From Litsea cubeba (lineage: Eukaryota; Streptophyta; Magnoliopsida; Laurales; Lauraceae): a stretch of DNA of 64,000 bases. Both the position numbers and the translations under genes were made by a program. The stretch covers positions 60,499,418 to 60,563,417 of the forward strand of contig CM022950.1 of the NCBI GenBank assembly GCA_012931725.1, in the 5' to 3' direction. This document shows, piece by piece, positions 20,832-31,900 of this stretch (positions are counted from its first letter, which is position 1; each line of letters opens with the position of its first letter). The notes under the pieces were generated by a model. It made no database searches, was not told the DNA's origin, and saw only the letters and a list, made by a program, of their open reading frames with translations.

Positions 20832-21924
20832 ATAGTGTTTGATTAGCTGGAATGGTTGTAGGCGGGAATGAAATGGAGACCGGAATGAGTCTGGAATGGA
20901 ATGGGGTAGGAATAGTCATTACCATTCCAGCGTTTGGTACGCTGGAGGGAATCAACCTACTAAATCATGTTCCCGCGTTTGGTACACAGAAATGATGTCC
21001 GGAATGGAATAAACTTTACATAATTATGACCAAACTATCCTTATTAGATGATGTATGGATTATATTATTATTCTATAGGTAGGGCCCACATAAGTTATGT
21101 CATTTTGTTCTTAATAATAATAATAATGTATAGATTATATTATTACTATATAGATGGGGCCCACACAAGTTCTTCTCTTTTATAATCTTATTATAATTAT
21201 AATAATAATAATAATGTATAGATTATATTATTATTATATAGGTGGGGCCCATACAAGTTCTGCTATTTTATAATCTTATAATAATAATAATAATGTATAA
21301 ATTATATTATTATTATATAGGTGGGCCCACACAAGTTTTTCTCTTTTATAATCTTATTATAATAATAATAATAATAATGTATAGATTATATTATTATTAT
21401 ATAGGTGGGGCCCACACAAGTTCTTATCCTTTATAACCTTATTATAATAATAGTAATATATAGATTATATTATTATTATATAGGTGGGACCCACATAAGT
21501 TCTTCTCTTTTATAATCTTAAAATAATAATAATGTATAAATTATATTATTATTATATAGGCGGGGCTTACACAAGTTCTTCTCTTTTATAATCTTATAAT
21601 AATAATGATGATGATGATGATGATGTATAGATTATATTATTATTATATAGGTGAGGCCTACACAAGTTATTCTCTTTTATAATAGTGGTAGATGTGAAAC
21701 AAAAGTATTTTGGTCTCAACGAAAAGTATAAAGTAATAGAACGGGCATTCATTCTCATCCCCAATGGAATGACCATTCATCTACGTAAGGAAATAAGATT
21801 CAGGAGGTAATGGTCATTCCGCCAATTTTTTGCGAACCAAACGCTGTGATGACTATTCCGTTGGAATGACCATTCCTCTGGAATGACATTCCATTATGAC
21901 CTTCATTACAGCGAACCAAACGCT
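20832..21924. mobile_element. foldback/TIR element E1 with internal satellite
   Basis: The left end reads TAGTGTTTGATTAGCTGGAATGG; the right end, reverse-complemented, reads TAGCGTTTGGTTCGCTGTAATGA. ACCTTAG lies on both sides (20825-20831, 21925-21931), a likely target duplication of at least 7 bp. Sub-terminal regions are rich in GGAATG/CATTCC words that can pair. No transposase. A partial relative (E2) is at 51432-52612. The duplication length suggests hAT-like, but this is not firm. Confidence 0.7.
21049..21690 (+). repeat. satellite-like array inside E1, eight ~75-90-bp units
   Basis: Each unit contains TGTATAGATTATATTATTAT, then TATAGGTGGGGCCCACACAA, then CTTTTATAATCTTATTATAA and a variable ATA run. 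Units start near 21049, 21127, 21214, 21293, 21378, 21459, 21533 and 21623. Length variation comes from the ATA/GAT microsatellite at the joint. Confidence 0.9.
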
Positions 21925-21931
21925 ACCTTAG

Positions 21932-23080
21932 TTTTATCTAGATGGCCAGCACATGCATATGGGTCCTACAGGCAAAGTCGGGTCCAACTTTAGAGTGTAA
22001 AACCCTAGACTGGATCTAGGTCGGAATATACCTTGTCCTTCAAACGAGCAAGCCCATTTCCAAATTTAGGATTACCATTTTTTGCTTTGGAAACTTGCCT
22101 TACGAGCCCTAGAAACATGATTTGAACAGTTAATCACATTTGGAAGGTCCAAAACGGCTAGAAGATGAAAAATCAACTGTCGATTCGTCATATATTTTGA
22201 GATTTTGTAAAGAAAATCTAGACCGTTCAATCATATTATTTGGATTTATATGGGGCCCTTTTGCAAAATCAAATCATTTGATCTCTTTAAAATGCCAAAA
22301 ATGGCTACCCTGTCAAATTTGAAAGCATGATTTATCACAGATCAAGAGAAAAGTGACAAAAAAATATCCACTGTTGACAATCAGAACATGAGGAGGCGCT
22401 GCTACAATGCAAAATGGGTAATACGAACGCCACAATTTTTTATATTGGAACCCTAATCTTTGGGTCCCACAATCAAGATCTGACCACTACTCATGATTAG
22501 AATGTCTAAAGCGCTTTTAGATAAAATTTTAGCGGTTGATCCGTCATGGATCTGGGGATATTTACAAATAAGTCCAGACTCTAAATTACTAATTTTTTAT
22601 TTTTATGGGCACCTTTTGTACGATCCAAACTGTTTAAATTCTCCAGAGAGCTAAAGAAGACTATAGGGTGAAAACTCAACCTTGATTTTTCATGGATTTT
22701 GTGAGAATACTAATAAAAAAAAACACCGTTGGATTATACTTCTGCGGATGGTAGGAGTCCTTTGTTGGATCCTCTTGTTCAACAAATATGCTTGTAAAGA
22801 AATAGGCCCTAACGATATGCCGTGCTGGGCCAGGGATTCTTGGGCCACAGCCTGGCCTGGCCGATACGACAATTATATATAAAAAGTCTAATTTTTTATA
22901 TAAATAAAATATAAAAGTTAAAATAATTAAAATTTTATTTTTTAATTGTAAATTAATATAAATGTTGGTGCATTTATTTTAATAGTTTCTATCTTATTTC
23001 AAGTTTAGAACTCAGAAAAACAGAAAAAAAAAAGCATTAGTGGGAGTGAGTATTATAAAATTTCAAATAGTAGTGCTACA
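21932..23080. other. non-coding DNA, no feature recognised
   Basis: Moderately AT-rich, with scattered GGGCC-type blocks (22800-22870) like those near 11150-11520. No gene-like frame with recognisable motifs. Confidence 0.55.
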
Positions 23081-23345
23081 TGGACAAATTTTTTAGCCTG
23101 AATTTTAGACAATCCTATGATATCCCTTGAATATCCACAAACTTTTTGGCCAGAATTTTAGACTACCCATATAGATATTCAAGGGATATCACAGGGGTAT
23201 TCAAAAAGTCTGATAATTGAATATCCATAGGGGTAGTTTAAAATTCAAAATTCTGATAATTGAATATCCATATGGGTAGTCTAAAATTCTGATAACTGAA
23301 TATCCATAATGGCAGTCTAAAATTCTGACAAAATTGTTTTGTCCA
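23081..23345. mobile_element. small foldback element (MITE-like) with internal repeats
   Basis: The left end TGGACAAATTTTTTAGCCTG pairs with the reverse complement of the right end (TGGACAAAACAATTTTGTCAG), and both continue into AGAATTTTAGACTNCC. Inside, a 36-43-bp unit with GATAATTGAATATCCATA ... GTCTAAAATTCT repeats three times (~23210-23330). No coding capacity. Target duplication not clear. Confidence 0.65.
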
Positions 23346-23565
23346 TACGGACTTTTTGAATTTCAAATGGCGGGTTCCATCCCATTTAGAGTTTTTGTTA
23401 AGAGTTTTAATTCTCTCCATGTGGTTTCGTTAGGGTAGAACTTAAAAAAGGGGTAGGTGGAGGATGCAAACAAAAAGAGTCCACAGTTCGACTTTGGTTT
23501 CCCAAAACAAGACATTTCAGACCCAAACCGCTGTTTCTGTTTCTAAATTTCTTTCCTTCCAATCT

Positions 23566-23573
23566 CTATATAA
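23566..23573 (+). promoter_or_regulatory. candidate TATA box of F-box gene 2
   Basis: CTATATAA lies ~115 bp upstream of the chosen ATG, in a CT-rich context expected for a plant core promoter and short 5' UTR. Confidence 0.45.
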
Positions 23574-23686
23574 TCAATCAATCAACAAACATGAAAGCCT
23601 GCCTTGTGCGGTCTCTTGAAAGTTGAAAAAGTGTAGAATTTCAAATTGCGAGGCTGAGGGTTTTGTGATTTGTGGTAGAGGAGGGT

Positions 23687-25708
23687 ATGGAGAAGACGAA
23701 GAGGCAAGCATTTGGAGTAGGTGCCGCAGGTGCAGGTTGTGTAGATTTCATCAGCAATCTACCTGAGGATGTGATGAGTTCCATCCTGGCGCTTGTGCCA
23801 TTAAGAGATGCGGTCAGGACGAGCATTCTGTCAAAAGAATGGAGGTACAAGTGGATTTCCATCTCTGATGTAGTTTTCAATAGGGATCGCTTGGTGAAAT
23901 CATCATATTCTTCTTCTGATGATGATGATGATGGTGAAGCTGCGTGTGCCCATGTTGTGGATCAAGTTGTCTCCCAACTCATTGGCCCTATTTCTAAGTT
24001 TTCGTGCGTCTTCTTTTCTTTCCTAAGCTCCCAACACTTTGATCGCTGGATCGGATTCCTGTCAAAGAATCATGGAAATGGGATCAAAGAATTCGTCTTG
24101 GCGATTGAAAGCAAGATAGAGTGGTATGATGTTCCCTGTAGTATCTTCGACTATCGAGAGTTGTGTCATTTGGAGTTGCTCAATTGCACATTGGAATTGC
24201 CTCCAACATTCAAAGGTTTCCGCAATCTCTCGGTCCTCAATCTTGAGGCTAAAATCTCAAAAGATGATATTGAATGTCTGATTTCGGAATGCCCTCTTCT
24301 AGAGTGGCTGAAACTTATAGCCTTTGATTTTTATCGGTGTCTCAACATCCATGCTCCAAATCTCCGTTACTTGGAGCTCGACGGAGAATTTAAAGATGTT
24401 TCAATTCAAGCTTGTCCACTGTTGACTGATGTGTCTTTGCTTTCCGACATAGACCCCCCTTGGGGCAGGAGTGGTTTTGGACCTAGCAGTCATATTCCAT
24501 TTATTGGGTGCTTGCAAGGGATTAAAAGTCTTAAATTGAAGAGCTTTTATCTACAGGTAACAACAATGATTTTAGTTGGTTTTCATTCATGATTTTTATA
24601 GGACAAAAGCTACTATCTATTTATCAAATTTATTTAGATGGTCCTCCTAACAAACCATCAAGAGCTTGAAAACATAATAGTAATAGCTGTCCATTTTGCA
24701 ACCTCATGATGACATGATAAAAAGGCAATAGTAATCACATAAAGTTGATAAAAAGGTGTACCATTACCATCGAGCTGGAGAACCCAAAACATCGGTGTTT
24801 TTCTGTGGCCTTTTTATAGTTTGAAATTCGATTCTTCATGCTAACAGTAACAGGAGCTGGTTTGACTTAAAGAGTAGTCATTCCTATGGTAAAATGGAAT
24901 GCATATACTTTTGGTATAACTTAAACTCATTGATAATCTGCAATGCTTAAGACACTTTTGAAAGGGTTTGAAACAAGTTTTTTCTGTGCATTGCTCCTTA
25001 TAAAATCATGTTAATCTATTCTCTGTTTTTTTTGTTTTTTTGCCAGTATTTATGTGTTGGAATTGTACCAAAGAAGCTTCCTGCAACGCTTGATCACCTA
25101 CAGTATCTTGAAGTTCAATTACAGTTCAATTCAAAGGAGATTTTGGCCATTCTATGCATATTGAGAAGCTCCCCAAACTTGAAACAACTTAAAATCAAGG
25201 TGAGTTACATTTTAGGCATGGTTATTATGGGTTTTGATCTTGTTATGGTCTAAAATGCTCAATAATTATATGATTTCATGGGTCTGAGTTTTTTATTTGA
25301 CTCTAGTATCGTGCAGATACAAAAGGGAAAAGAGATGGTCTATTGCGAGAAGAGGATGATATATCTGGAGTACAGTCTGAGCTGTGTGGTGTAAAAACAC
25401 AGTATGATTGTTTTTTAAGTCACCTCCATGCTGTGGAGATCATTGGAATCGCCATGTTATCGGATTTGAAATTCATTAGATGCATACTCTCCAATGCCCC
25501 TGTGCTTGAGACAATGAATATTTATACCAATAGACATGTTGAAGCTGAAAAAGTATTAACAATTTTGGATGAGTTGCTGCAATCTCAACGAGCTTCCACA
25601 CAGGCTGATATTATATACTTGGGTCATTACAAAGAAAGTCAGTGGGAACATAAGGTAAATTTTCTTTCCCTCTTTTCATTTTTTTATTTACTCTTTTTGA
25701 TATCTTAA
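23687..25708 (+). CDS. F-box/FBD/LRR-repeat protein (gene 2)
   Basis: Three exons: 23687-24556, 25047-25199 and 25307-25708, phase 0 throughout, GT-AG introns of 490 and 107 bp, giving 474 residues. The ATG at 23687 sits in a good context (GGGTATGG) and aligns with gene 1's start. F-box at ~17-60 (SNLPEDVMSSILALVPLRDA), an Asp-rich loop (SSDDDDDG), degenerate LRRs (LISECPLLEWLKL, LNIHAPNLRYLELDG) and an FBD domain in exon 3 (HLHAVEIIGIAMLSDLKF ... QRASTQADIIYLG). Likely role: substrate adaptor of an SCF ubiquitin ligase; target unknown. After EHK (25654) a GTAAAT could be a donor; without splicing the frame adds 17 hydrophobic residues, so the true C terminus is unsure. It is the divergent paralogue of gene 1, ~7.7 kb away. 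Confidence 0.87.
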
Positions 25709-27121
25709 AGAGGAGTATGAACACAAGTCTACATTTTTGTGTGTACTTTCATCCAATTGTCATCAATTCATCATGATTTTATCTTTATCTTTATCCCATT
25801 GATCTCGGTGGGCTTAATGCATTTTACTCGATTAAAGAAACATGCCATCTTATTAGGGCTATCATTGGGAGCTCCCCCTCTTGCCACTTTTTCCTATTTA
25901 AGGAAATGCTCTTTAGTTTCACTCTAAGATGTCTTTCCTCACTGCTTCCAATGTCTTAATTGGTTTTTTCCCCTTCTATTAGTTCTTTAAACCACCAATC
26001 CTTTGACTTATTGTACACAATTTCTAAAAATTGGATTGGACTTGTGAGCTTGATGTGGTTGAATTGAAATTGCTCCGTGTTGCAGTTTAGTCCTACTACA
26101 ACTACTTACCATTATTTGAATAGTGTTTAATTGGGAGGCTAAACCACTTAACCATTACAATCATCCTTTTTTCAAGAATCAATGATATGTTTCGTTGTAT
26201 CTACACATGCCGTTAATGTATCGGATTGGTTCCACATATTGACCAACTGAAAAATCAACACGGATCGGCTCATATGGCTTACTACAAGGAGGATTGATGT
26301 TTTTAATTTCCAGTTGCCCACTGTGTGAGCCGCATTTGGGACTCCCCCTATTCAAAGTTTCGCCAAAAAAGATAGGAAGAAAATCATTGTTAGCTCGTGA
26401 TAGCTATCAATTTGTGGGCCACTTTAAACGATCAAGCTTAGAATTGAATATGGTGGCGAATGCCGTGCTCAGAATAATGTTTAGGCCATTTCCAAAATAC
26501 GGCATAAGAGTTTAATGAGCTCGAGTCGGGCTAAGTGGACCCGAAAATTTGAGTAATATATAATTATTATGATTGTACATTATTTTTGTGTAGAATCTGG
26601 ATCCCCGAGTGTCGTCTACATGCTTCCCACGAGTGGGATATATGGAACTCTATTGTGGGGCCCACCTTTTGATATTTCTAACCATTCAAAACGAGTGGTA
26701 TCCCATCCAATGATGCATTCTGAAATTTACTTTAGTAGGATGTGGTCTCATTGTAAGATTGGAATTGGATACATGATTGATTATGTGATGCATTCGTAAT
26801 ATTTTACTTGATCTATACAAAAATTAGTTTGTATTTGAATATAACTAGGCTTGGATCTTAGTAAAAGTTGAGTTTGAATAAGAGGTTAGATTGGGTGTAC
26901 GGACTTAACCGCATCCTATATTAAAGGAACGTCTGCCATTAAAAAATAATAATAGTAAAGGAACGTCTTAAGTCGTTTTATAGTTAGGAGTTTATTGCTT
27001 GCAATCGACTGAGAGTTGATGCAGGACAAAGTCAACAAACCCATGGTCCGTGGGTCAAGCAGCCTTTGGGACCAGCCCATTCATGTTTCTTGTTTCATTT
27101 ATTTTAATTATTTGGAGTTTT
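25709..27121. other. 3' flank of F-box gene 2 and intergenic DNA
   Basis: 25740-25890 matches the reversed 3' flank of gene 1 (13580-13790), including GGGCTTAATGCATTTTACTC-type sequence. Beyond that I see no gene, repeat boundary or RNA gene up to the old copia LTR. Confidence 0.55.
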
Positions 27122-27491
27122 TGTTGTGTTATGCAAGTAGGGCCTGAAAACGTTGCAGATGCAGAAGGTAGAGAAGACAGAGAAGAGGAAGAAGAAGAAG
27201 AAGAATGAGAGAAGATTATTTCATTGTAAAGATGATTCTCGGATAGATTACAGAAGGCTCTCCCTTTCTTTTACACACAAGACAAGGATTAGTTAAGGCC
27301 CAGCCAACTAATTAAAGTTAAATCCAACACAGTTAGCAACCAACAACAATGAGAAGGTCATGATACAGAGTCAGTTAAATTCGTTATAACCTACTATTAC
27401 TCAAGACAGTGAGTCGGTAATTATGCCTCAGCTGAATGTGACTTAGTTACTGCTTTCCAACTCTGTTAGCTTCAAATGGTGTTTGTCATCA
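27122..27491 (-). repeat. candidate 3' LTR of the old copia remnant
   Basis: On the minus strand it starts TGATGACAAACACC next to a purine-rich tract (AGATTGAGGGGACC) and ends GCATAACACAACA. Contains a (GAA)n microsatellite near 27186-27210. No second copy is available for confirmation. Confidence 0.4.
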
Positions 27492-27725
27492 GGTCCCCTC
27501 AATCTAAGGGGACTGATAGTCACCATAAGCTTGTGTCAAAGAAGATGGAATATCTGAGGGTGAAGCCCTTTTTTAAAGATATCTGCCACCTGGTCCTGAG
27601 TGGAAGCATACTTAACTTCGTTGTATTTCCGTTGGACTTTTTCTCTAATAAAGTGACAATCCACCTCTACATTGCTTAGTTCTAGCATGGAACTGTGGCT
27701 TAGATGCAATGTCAATGGCAGAGAG

Positions 27726-27964
27726 TGTCAACAATGGAAAGAAGCATACAGACTTGAGAGAGAGAGAGAGAGAGAACTGTGGAGATGAATGTCGTGCCTC
27801 CCTTGGTCGACTGAGATCTCTATTAAAAGGGTTTAATCCCTGAATACATTCTACTAATCATTATCCCTTAATTTACACTTGGGTTTAGATCCATGCTAAT
27901 AGCTAACAACTAACTAGTATGTAAGTGGGCCTGATATATTGGGCCTAGAGGCCCAGGATTGACA
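27726..27964 (-). repeat. 3' LTR of the young copia element
   Basis: TGTCAACAATGG ... GGATTGACA. The polypurine tract (minus strand AATTTGAGGGGGG) lies directly next to it at 27965-27978. Identical by eye to the other LTR. Confidence 0.95.
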
Positions 27965-27971
27965 CCCCCCC

Positions 27972-28442
27972 TCAAATTGATGCGGGAGTGTCATAAAGCA
28001 GCAATTTGGAAACAAGAAATTGATGTCTAGGCCGAGCAAGTCCCTTAGTGAATATATCTGCCAACTGAAACTCTGTAGGGACATGAGGTAGACTGATAAC
28101 ACCACGCTTGTATTCGTCGCGAATAAAGTGGCAATCAACTTCTATATGTTTTGTGCGTTCATGAAGAACATGATTTTCAGTGATTCTGATCGCCCCAGTA
28201 TTATCGGCATGCAAGGAAGTGGTAGAGGCCTGTGCAAATCCAAGTTCCGAAAGAAGTCCCCGAAGCCAAAGGATTTCAGAACAAGCAGAAGACATAGCCC
28301 GATATTCAGCCTCTGTGGAAGATTTGGAGACCCGTTCTTGTTTCTTGCATTTCCAAGAGATGAGAGACTGACCGAGGTACATACACCAACCAGTGGTGGA
28401 CCTGTCTGGTATCCGGACATCCTGCCCAGTCAGCATCTGCAT
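27972..28442 (-). pseudogene. copia RNase H domain of the young element
   Basis: Frame continuing the polyprotein after a one-base shift near 28400. It reads RSTTGWCMYLGQSLISWKCK, KSSTEAEYRAMSSACSEILW, ADNTGAIRITENHVLHERTK and LPHVPTEFQLADIFTKGLAR, all standard copia RNase H motifs. It ends just before the 3' LTR, so the 3' end of pol is complete. The shift separates it from the RT frame. Confidence 0.85.
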
Positions 28443-29525
28443 AAGCGGTCAGAAGTAGACGATTATCCTTTGGATAATATAAACCACGAGCTCTAGTACC
28501 CAGTAAATACCGGATAATGCGCTTCACTGCTGTCAGATGAAGGTGACGAGGAGACGTCATGAATTGGCTGACAAGATTGACGGCATAAGATATGTCAGGC
28601 CTGGTGACAGTGAGATAGACAAGGCTGCCAACAAGTCTCCGGTATGTATGTGGATCAGGAAGAAGATCTCCATCATCTTTACTCAACTTAAGATTGACTT
28701 CAAGCGGTGTATCAACTGAGGCAGAGTCATCGAGATCAGCAAGCCCAATAAGATCTGTCGCATATTTGTGTTGATTGATAAACAGGCCTTTTGAAGACTG
28801 ATGTATTTCTAAGCCCAAAAAATAATGTAGAGGACCCAGATCCTTCATATGGAATGAATCCCGAAGAGAGGCCTGAATAGATTTTATCATAGCGTCATCA
28901 GTTTCGGTGATAATGATATCATCAACATATACGAGGAGAACAGTAAAGCCAGTAGATGCGTGGTTCATAAAAAGAGATGGATCATATGGACTTTGAGTAA
29001 AGCCAATCGTGCCTAACCGATCTTTGAATTTATCAAACCACGCTCGGGGAGCTTGCTTGAGACCGTAAAGAGATCTGTGTAAGCGACATACAGATTTCTT
29101 AGACGGAGAGGTGACTCCCTGTGGGATCCGCATATAGACTTCTTCTTTCAAGTCCCCATGTAGAAAAGCATTCGTGACATCCATTTGGTACAATGGCCAA
29201 GATTGAGAATCATTGGAGACATACTCCCCCCCTGAATCGGATCGCAAAGTTTTAATGCATTTGGAAAATTGGGTTTTAACATAGCTAAGGAAAATTTTAA
29301 ATGCATTAAGAACATCAGATTTAGAATGTAACAAATAAACCCATGTAAATCTGCTGCAATCATCAATAAATGTAACAAAGTATTTGAAATGACCATGAGA
29401 AATGGTAGGATCAATGCCCCAAACATCACTGTGGATTAAATCAAAACATTCATTGCTACGAGTTGTAGAGTTAGAAAAAGGTAAAGTTTTACTTTTTCCT
29501 AATTTACAAGCATCACACTCAAATG
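28306..29525 (-). pseudogene. integrase-RT in-frame fusion of the young copia element
   Basis: From ~29525 the minus strand reads the pre-integrase zinc end (CDACKLGKSKTLPFS), integrase up to the second Asp (VTFIDDCSRFTWVYLL, TLRSDSGGEYVSND), then jumps directly to mid-RT (SWPLYQMDVTNAFLHGDLKE). The jump keeps the frame. The rest of RT is normal (SLYGLKQAPRAWFDKF, LLVYVDDIIIT). The integrase Glu and the RT fingers are missing, so neither enzyme can work. The last ~35 residues after DADWAGCPD are out of frame. Confidence 0.85.
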
Positions 29526-29543
29526 AAACAGAATCAGTAGGTT

Positions 29544-30043
29544 TATTTCATGAGAAATTGGTCCCGATGGCTATCCTGTTGTAAGGAAAGAAGCTCAGGT
29601 AGAAGTGCTTCAGAGACCGTAGCAAATTTAATTTCATCATATTCTGACCATAGGATTAGAAAGCCGGAGTAATAATCCTGGATGGAAAGTGTCCCTTGGG
29701 AGTAATTTGCAATGTCTAATTCCAATTGAAACTGACGCGCAGCATGATGTTGATAATATACCTTTTTCAGATATTCCCACATTTCCTTCGAGGTCTTGCA
29801 AGGTCTGAGAGACAAAATAAAATTTGGTTCTACAGAAGAAAGAATCCAAGACTTTATTTTTGCATCTTTAGTTTTCCAAGATAGTATTTTCTTGGCATCG
29901 TCAGCAGGGAGTGTGTCAGATCCATCTATATGGGCCCACAGTTCTTTTCCTTCAAGATATACTTGGAATTGAAATGCCCAAGACACATAGTTTTTGCCAT
30001 TAAATTTCACAATAGATGGTCCTGATTTTTCAGATGTATCCAT
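29544..30043 (-). CDS. truncated copia gag of the young element
   Basis: ATG 30043 (MDTSEKSGPSIVKFNGKNYV) is chosen over an upstream in-frame start because it matches the gag N terminus of element 1. A UBN2-like gag domain follows (ARQFQLELDIANYSQGTLSI, DSHRDQFLMK). It stops at TAA right at the deletion junction, so about 165 residues of capsid remain without zinc knuckle or protease. The frame is intact and could be translated; whether it makes particles is unknown. Confidence 0.75.
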
Positions 30044-30697
30044 GACAAGAGAACAGAAGGCAGTCAATAAACAGTAGTAGCAGGAGCAACCAGCAGCAGT
30101 AATCAGTCAGCAGGAGAGAAAATCTTAACAGAACAGTAGTAGCAGGAGAGAATAATAAGCAATCAGCAGCAGAACAGTAGTAGCAGCAATCGGCAACAGG
30201 GGCAGGAGAGAAGAACAGAACAGCAGTAGTAGCAATCGGCAACAGGGGGAAAAAAAAAATCAATCGGTCCCAGTCGGCAGTAGGGGAAACCTGACGAGGG
30301 CCCCACGTGTTGATCTTGACACAGATCAGATGGTGGGGATGAAAATAGAGTAGTTTTATGCAACTACTGGAAGTGGTCACAGGCAGATCAGACCCAGATC
30401 GAGGAAATTGGACGGCCGAGATGAAAACATAGTGAAAAAAATGAATTGTCACAAAAATTGGTAGAAAACCTACCTCTGATGATAAAAAAATCAGGAAAAA
30501 ATCTTCAAAAATCCAGGAAGCAGTAGTCGACCATGATGGAGGTATTCCGTTGATGTGCTTGTGATGATCCTGGGTGGGCCATGCATGATCCGAGATGATC
30601 AGGAACGATCAGAGATGATCGGTTGACTAGAAACATCACTGGGGGGCTTCCTATGCCTGGAAGATGACTTAGGAGAAGATCATAGATGATTGACCTT

Positions 30698-30709
30698 GCT
30701 CTGATACCA
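30698..30709 (-). promoter_or_regulatory. primer binding site (initiator Met-tRNA) of the young copia element
   Basis: Minus strand TGGTATCAGAGC directly adjoining the 5' LTR. Confidence 0.93.
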
Positions 30710-30948
30710 TGTCAACAATGGAAAGAAGCATACAGACTTGAGAGAGAGAGAGAGAGAGAACTGTGGAGATGAATGTCGTGCCTCCCTTGGTCGACTGAGA
30801 TCTCTATTAAAAGGGTTTAATCCCTGAATACATTCTACTAATCATTATCCCTTAATTTACACTTGGGTTTAGATCCATGCTAATAGCTAACAACTAACTA
30901 GTATGTAAGTGGGCCTGATATATTGGGCCTAGAGGCCCAGGATTGACA
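30710..30948 (-). repeat. 5' LTR of the young copia element
   Basis: Same 239-bp sequence as 27726-27964 by eye. Followed outside by GAGAG. Confidence 0.95.
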
Positions 30949-30953
30949 GAGAG

Positions 30954-31860
30954 GTTATCAATTATCACACCACACAGCCGGACGGAGAGGAAGGTATATA
31001 TTCAGGCCTTTTAATAAGGTGCGAAGCCAAGAGATCTCGGATGCCGTATGAGCTGGAGATCTGCACCCAGCTTCAGTTGAAGATCTGGCCACAGTTGCCT
31101 TTTTTTTGCACTCCAAGAGATTGGAGAATGACCACGAAAGACGCAATATCCAGAGGAGCGACAATCTATTGGATCCCCTGCCCAGCTGTCATCAGAATAA
31201 GCAATGATTTGAGGCTTTCCTCTTTGAAGATGAATTCCAAAAGCCGAGCAGCTGAAGTACGTTTCAGATATCTTAGAATTCGTTTTAGCACAGTGAAATG
31301 GATAGCTGTGGGTTGATGCATATGTTGAATTGTGTCTAGCAATGGAGTCATCTATATTGTGCTTCAACTTAAAAACCCATCTACACCCCACTAGATGCAT
31401 AGATGGAGAAAAGGAAACAAGAGACCATGTCCCTTGTCTCTGTAAGGCAGATAATTCTTTTAACATAGCTTTTCTCCACACTTCATGTTTGGAAGCTTCA
31501 GTGTAAGAGGTTGGTTCAATACTGTCATAGTAAGCATGAGAAGGCAGAGGGACACTATGTTTTGAGGTTAAAAGAACCTTTTTTTTTTTTTACTGATGCC
31601 CATTTTGGACCTTGTAACCATAGGATGGAAATAGGAGGAGCTTTAGGAGGAGGCAAAGGGGTAGGTGAAGCAACAGCGGTGGTTGTAGAAACAGTAGAGT
31701 AGGGAGGCAATAGTATTAATGGGACTCGGACTAGATGATGACCATGGTCCAGTAGAGGTACTAGTATGAGAAGGTGAACTAACCATGTTAGTAGTAGCTG
31801 GAGCAGTAGGTATGGGTGGGCATGGTTGAGGAGGACAATGGTGTGAAAGAGAAGGGACAA
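30954..31860 (-). pseudogene. copia linker, RT start and RNase H fragments of the old remnant
   Basis: Minus-strand pieces in order: Pro/Ser/Thr-rich integrase-RT linker (31560-31860), RT start (VWRKAMLKELSALQRQGTWS ... GCRWVFKLKHNIDDSI, ~31350-31480), then, after a large deletion, the RT/RNase H end (TAIHFTVLKRILRYLKRTSA, AYSDDSWAGDPIDCRSSGYC, SWSAKKRQ) in shifting frames. The DSWAGD...SSGY motif identifies RNase H. The young element interrupts it at 30948. Confidence 0.75.
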
Positions 31861-31900
31861 GGGGGAGAGACACTATAGGTGTACAGTCCATAGATTTTGT

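Larger units (their letters stand above)
27726..30948 (-). mobile_element. young, internally deleted copia element with identical LTRs
   Basis: Two 239-bp LTRs (27726-27964, 30710-30948) bracket 2.7 kb of internal DNA. By eye the LTRs are identical, even in the (AG)9 run. GAGAG lies immediately outside both ends (27721-27725, 30949-30953) as the 5-bp target duplication. The Met-tRNA primer site and a polypurine tract are in place. Two deletions removed the gag-to-integrase region (zinc knuckle, protease) and the rest of integrase plus the start of RT. The element is 3223 bp against about 5 kb for autonomous copia. It must have moved recently, probably with proteins from a full-length relative. 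Confidence 0.95.
27122..31900 (-). mobile_element. old copia remnant (host of the nested young element)
   Basis: Fragments on both sides of the nested element join as one minus-strand copia copy. To the right: the integrase-RT linker, RT start and RNase H (30954-31860). To the left: the RNase H end (27492-27720, with VEVDCHFIREKVQRKYNEVK and DQVADIFKKGLHPQ) and a candidate 3' LTR (27122-27491). Most of RT is missing: GCRWVFKLKHNIDDSI passes directly into sequence from near the RNase H region. No 5' LTR or gag was found, so the right end is truncated near 31900. Confidence 0.7.

Noticed and set aside
21242..21436. Tyr/Ile-rich repetitive frame in the satellite of E1
   Set aside because: Periodic AT-rich tandem DNA gives an open frame by composition; other units carry stops.
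21049..21690. CRISPR array
   Set aside because: The units are tandem repeats without unique spacers, inside a plant transposable element; no cas genes.
28128..28496. 122-codon plus-strand frame as a gene
   Set aside because: It is the antisense of copia RNase H/RT coding sequence.
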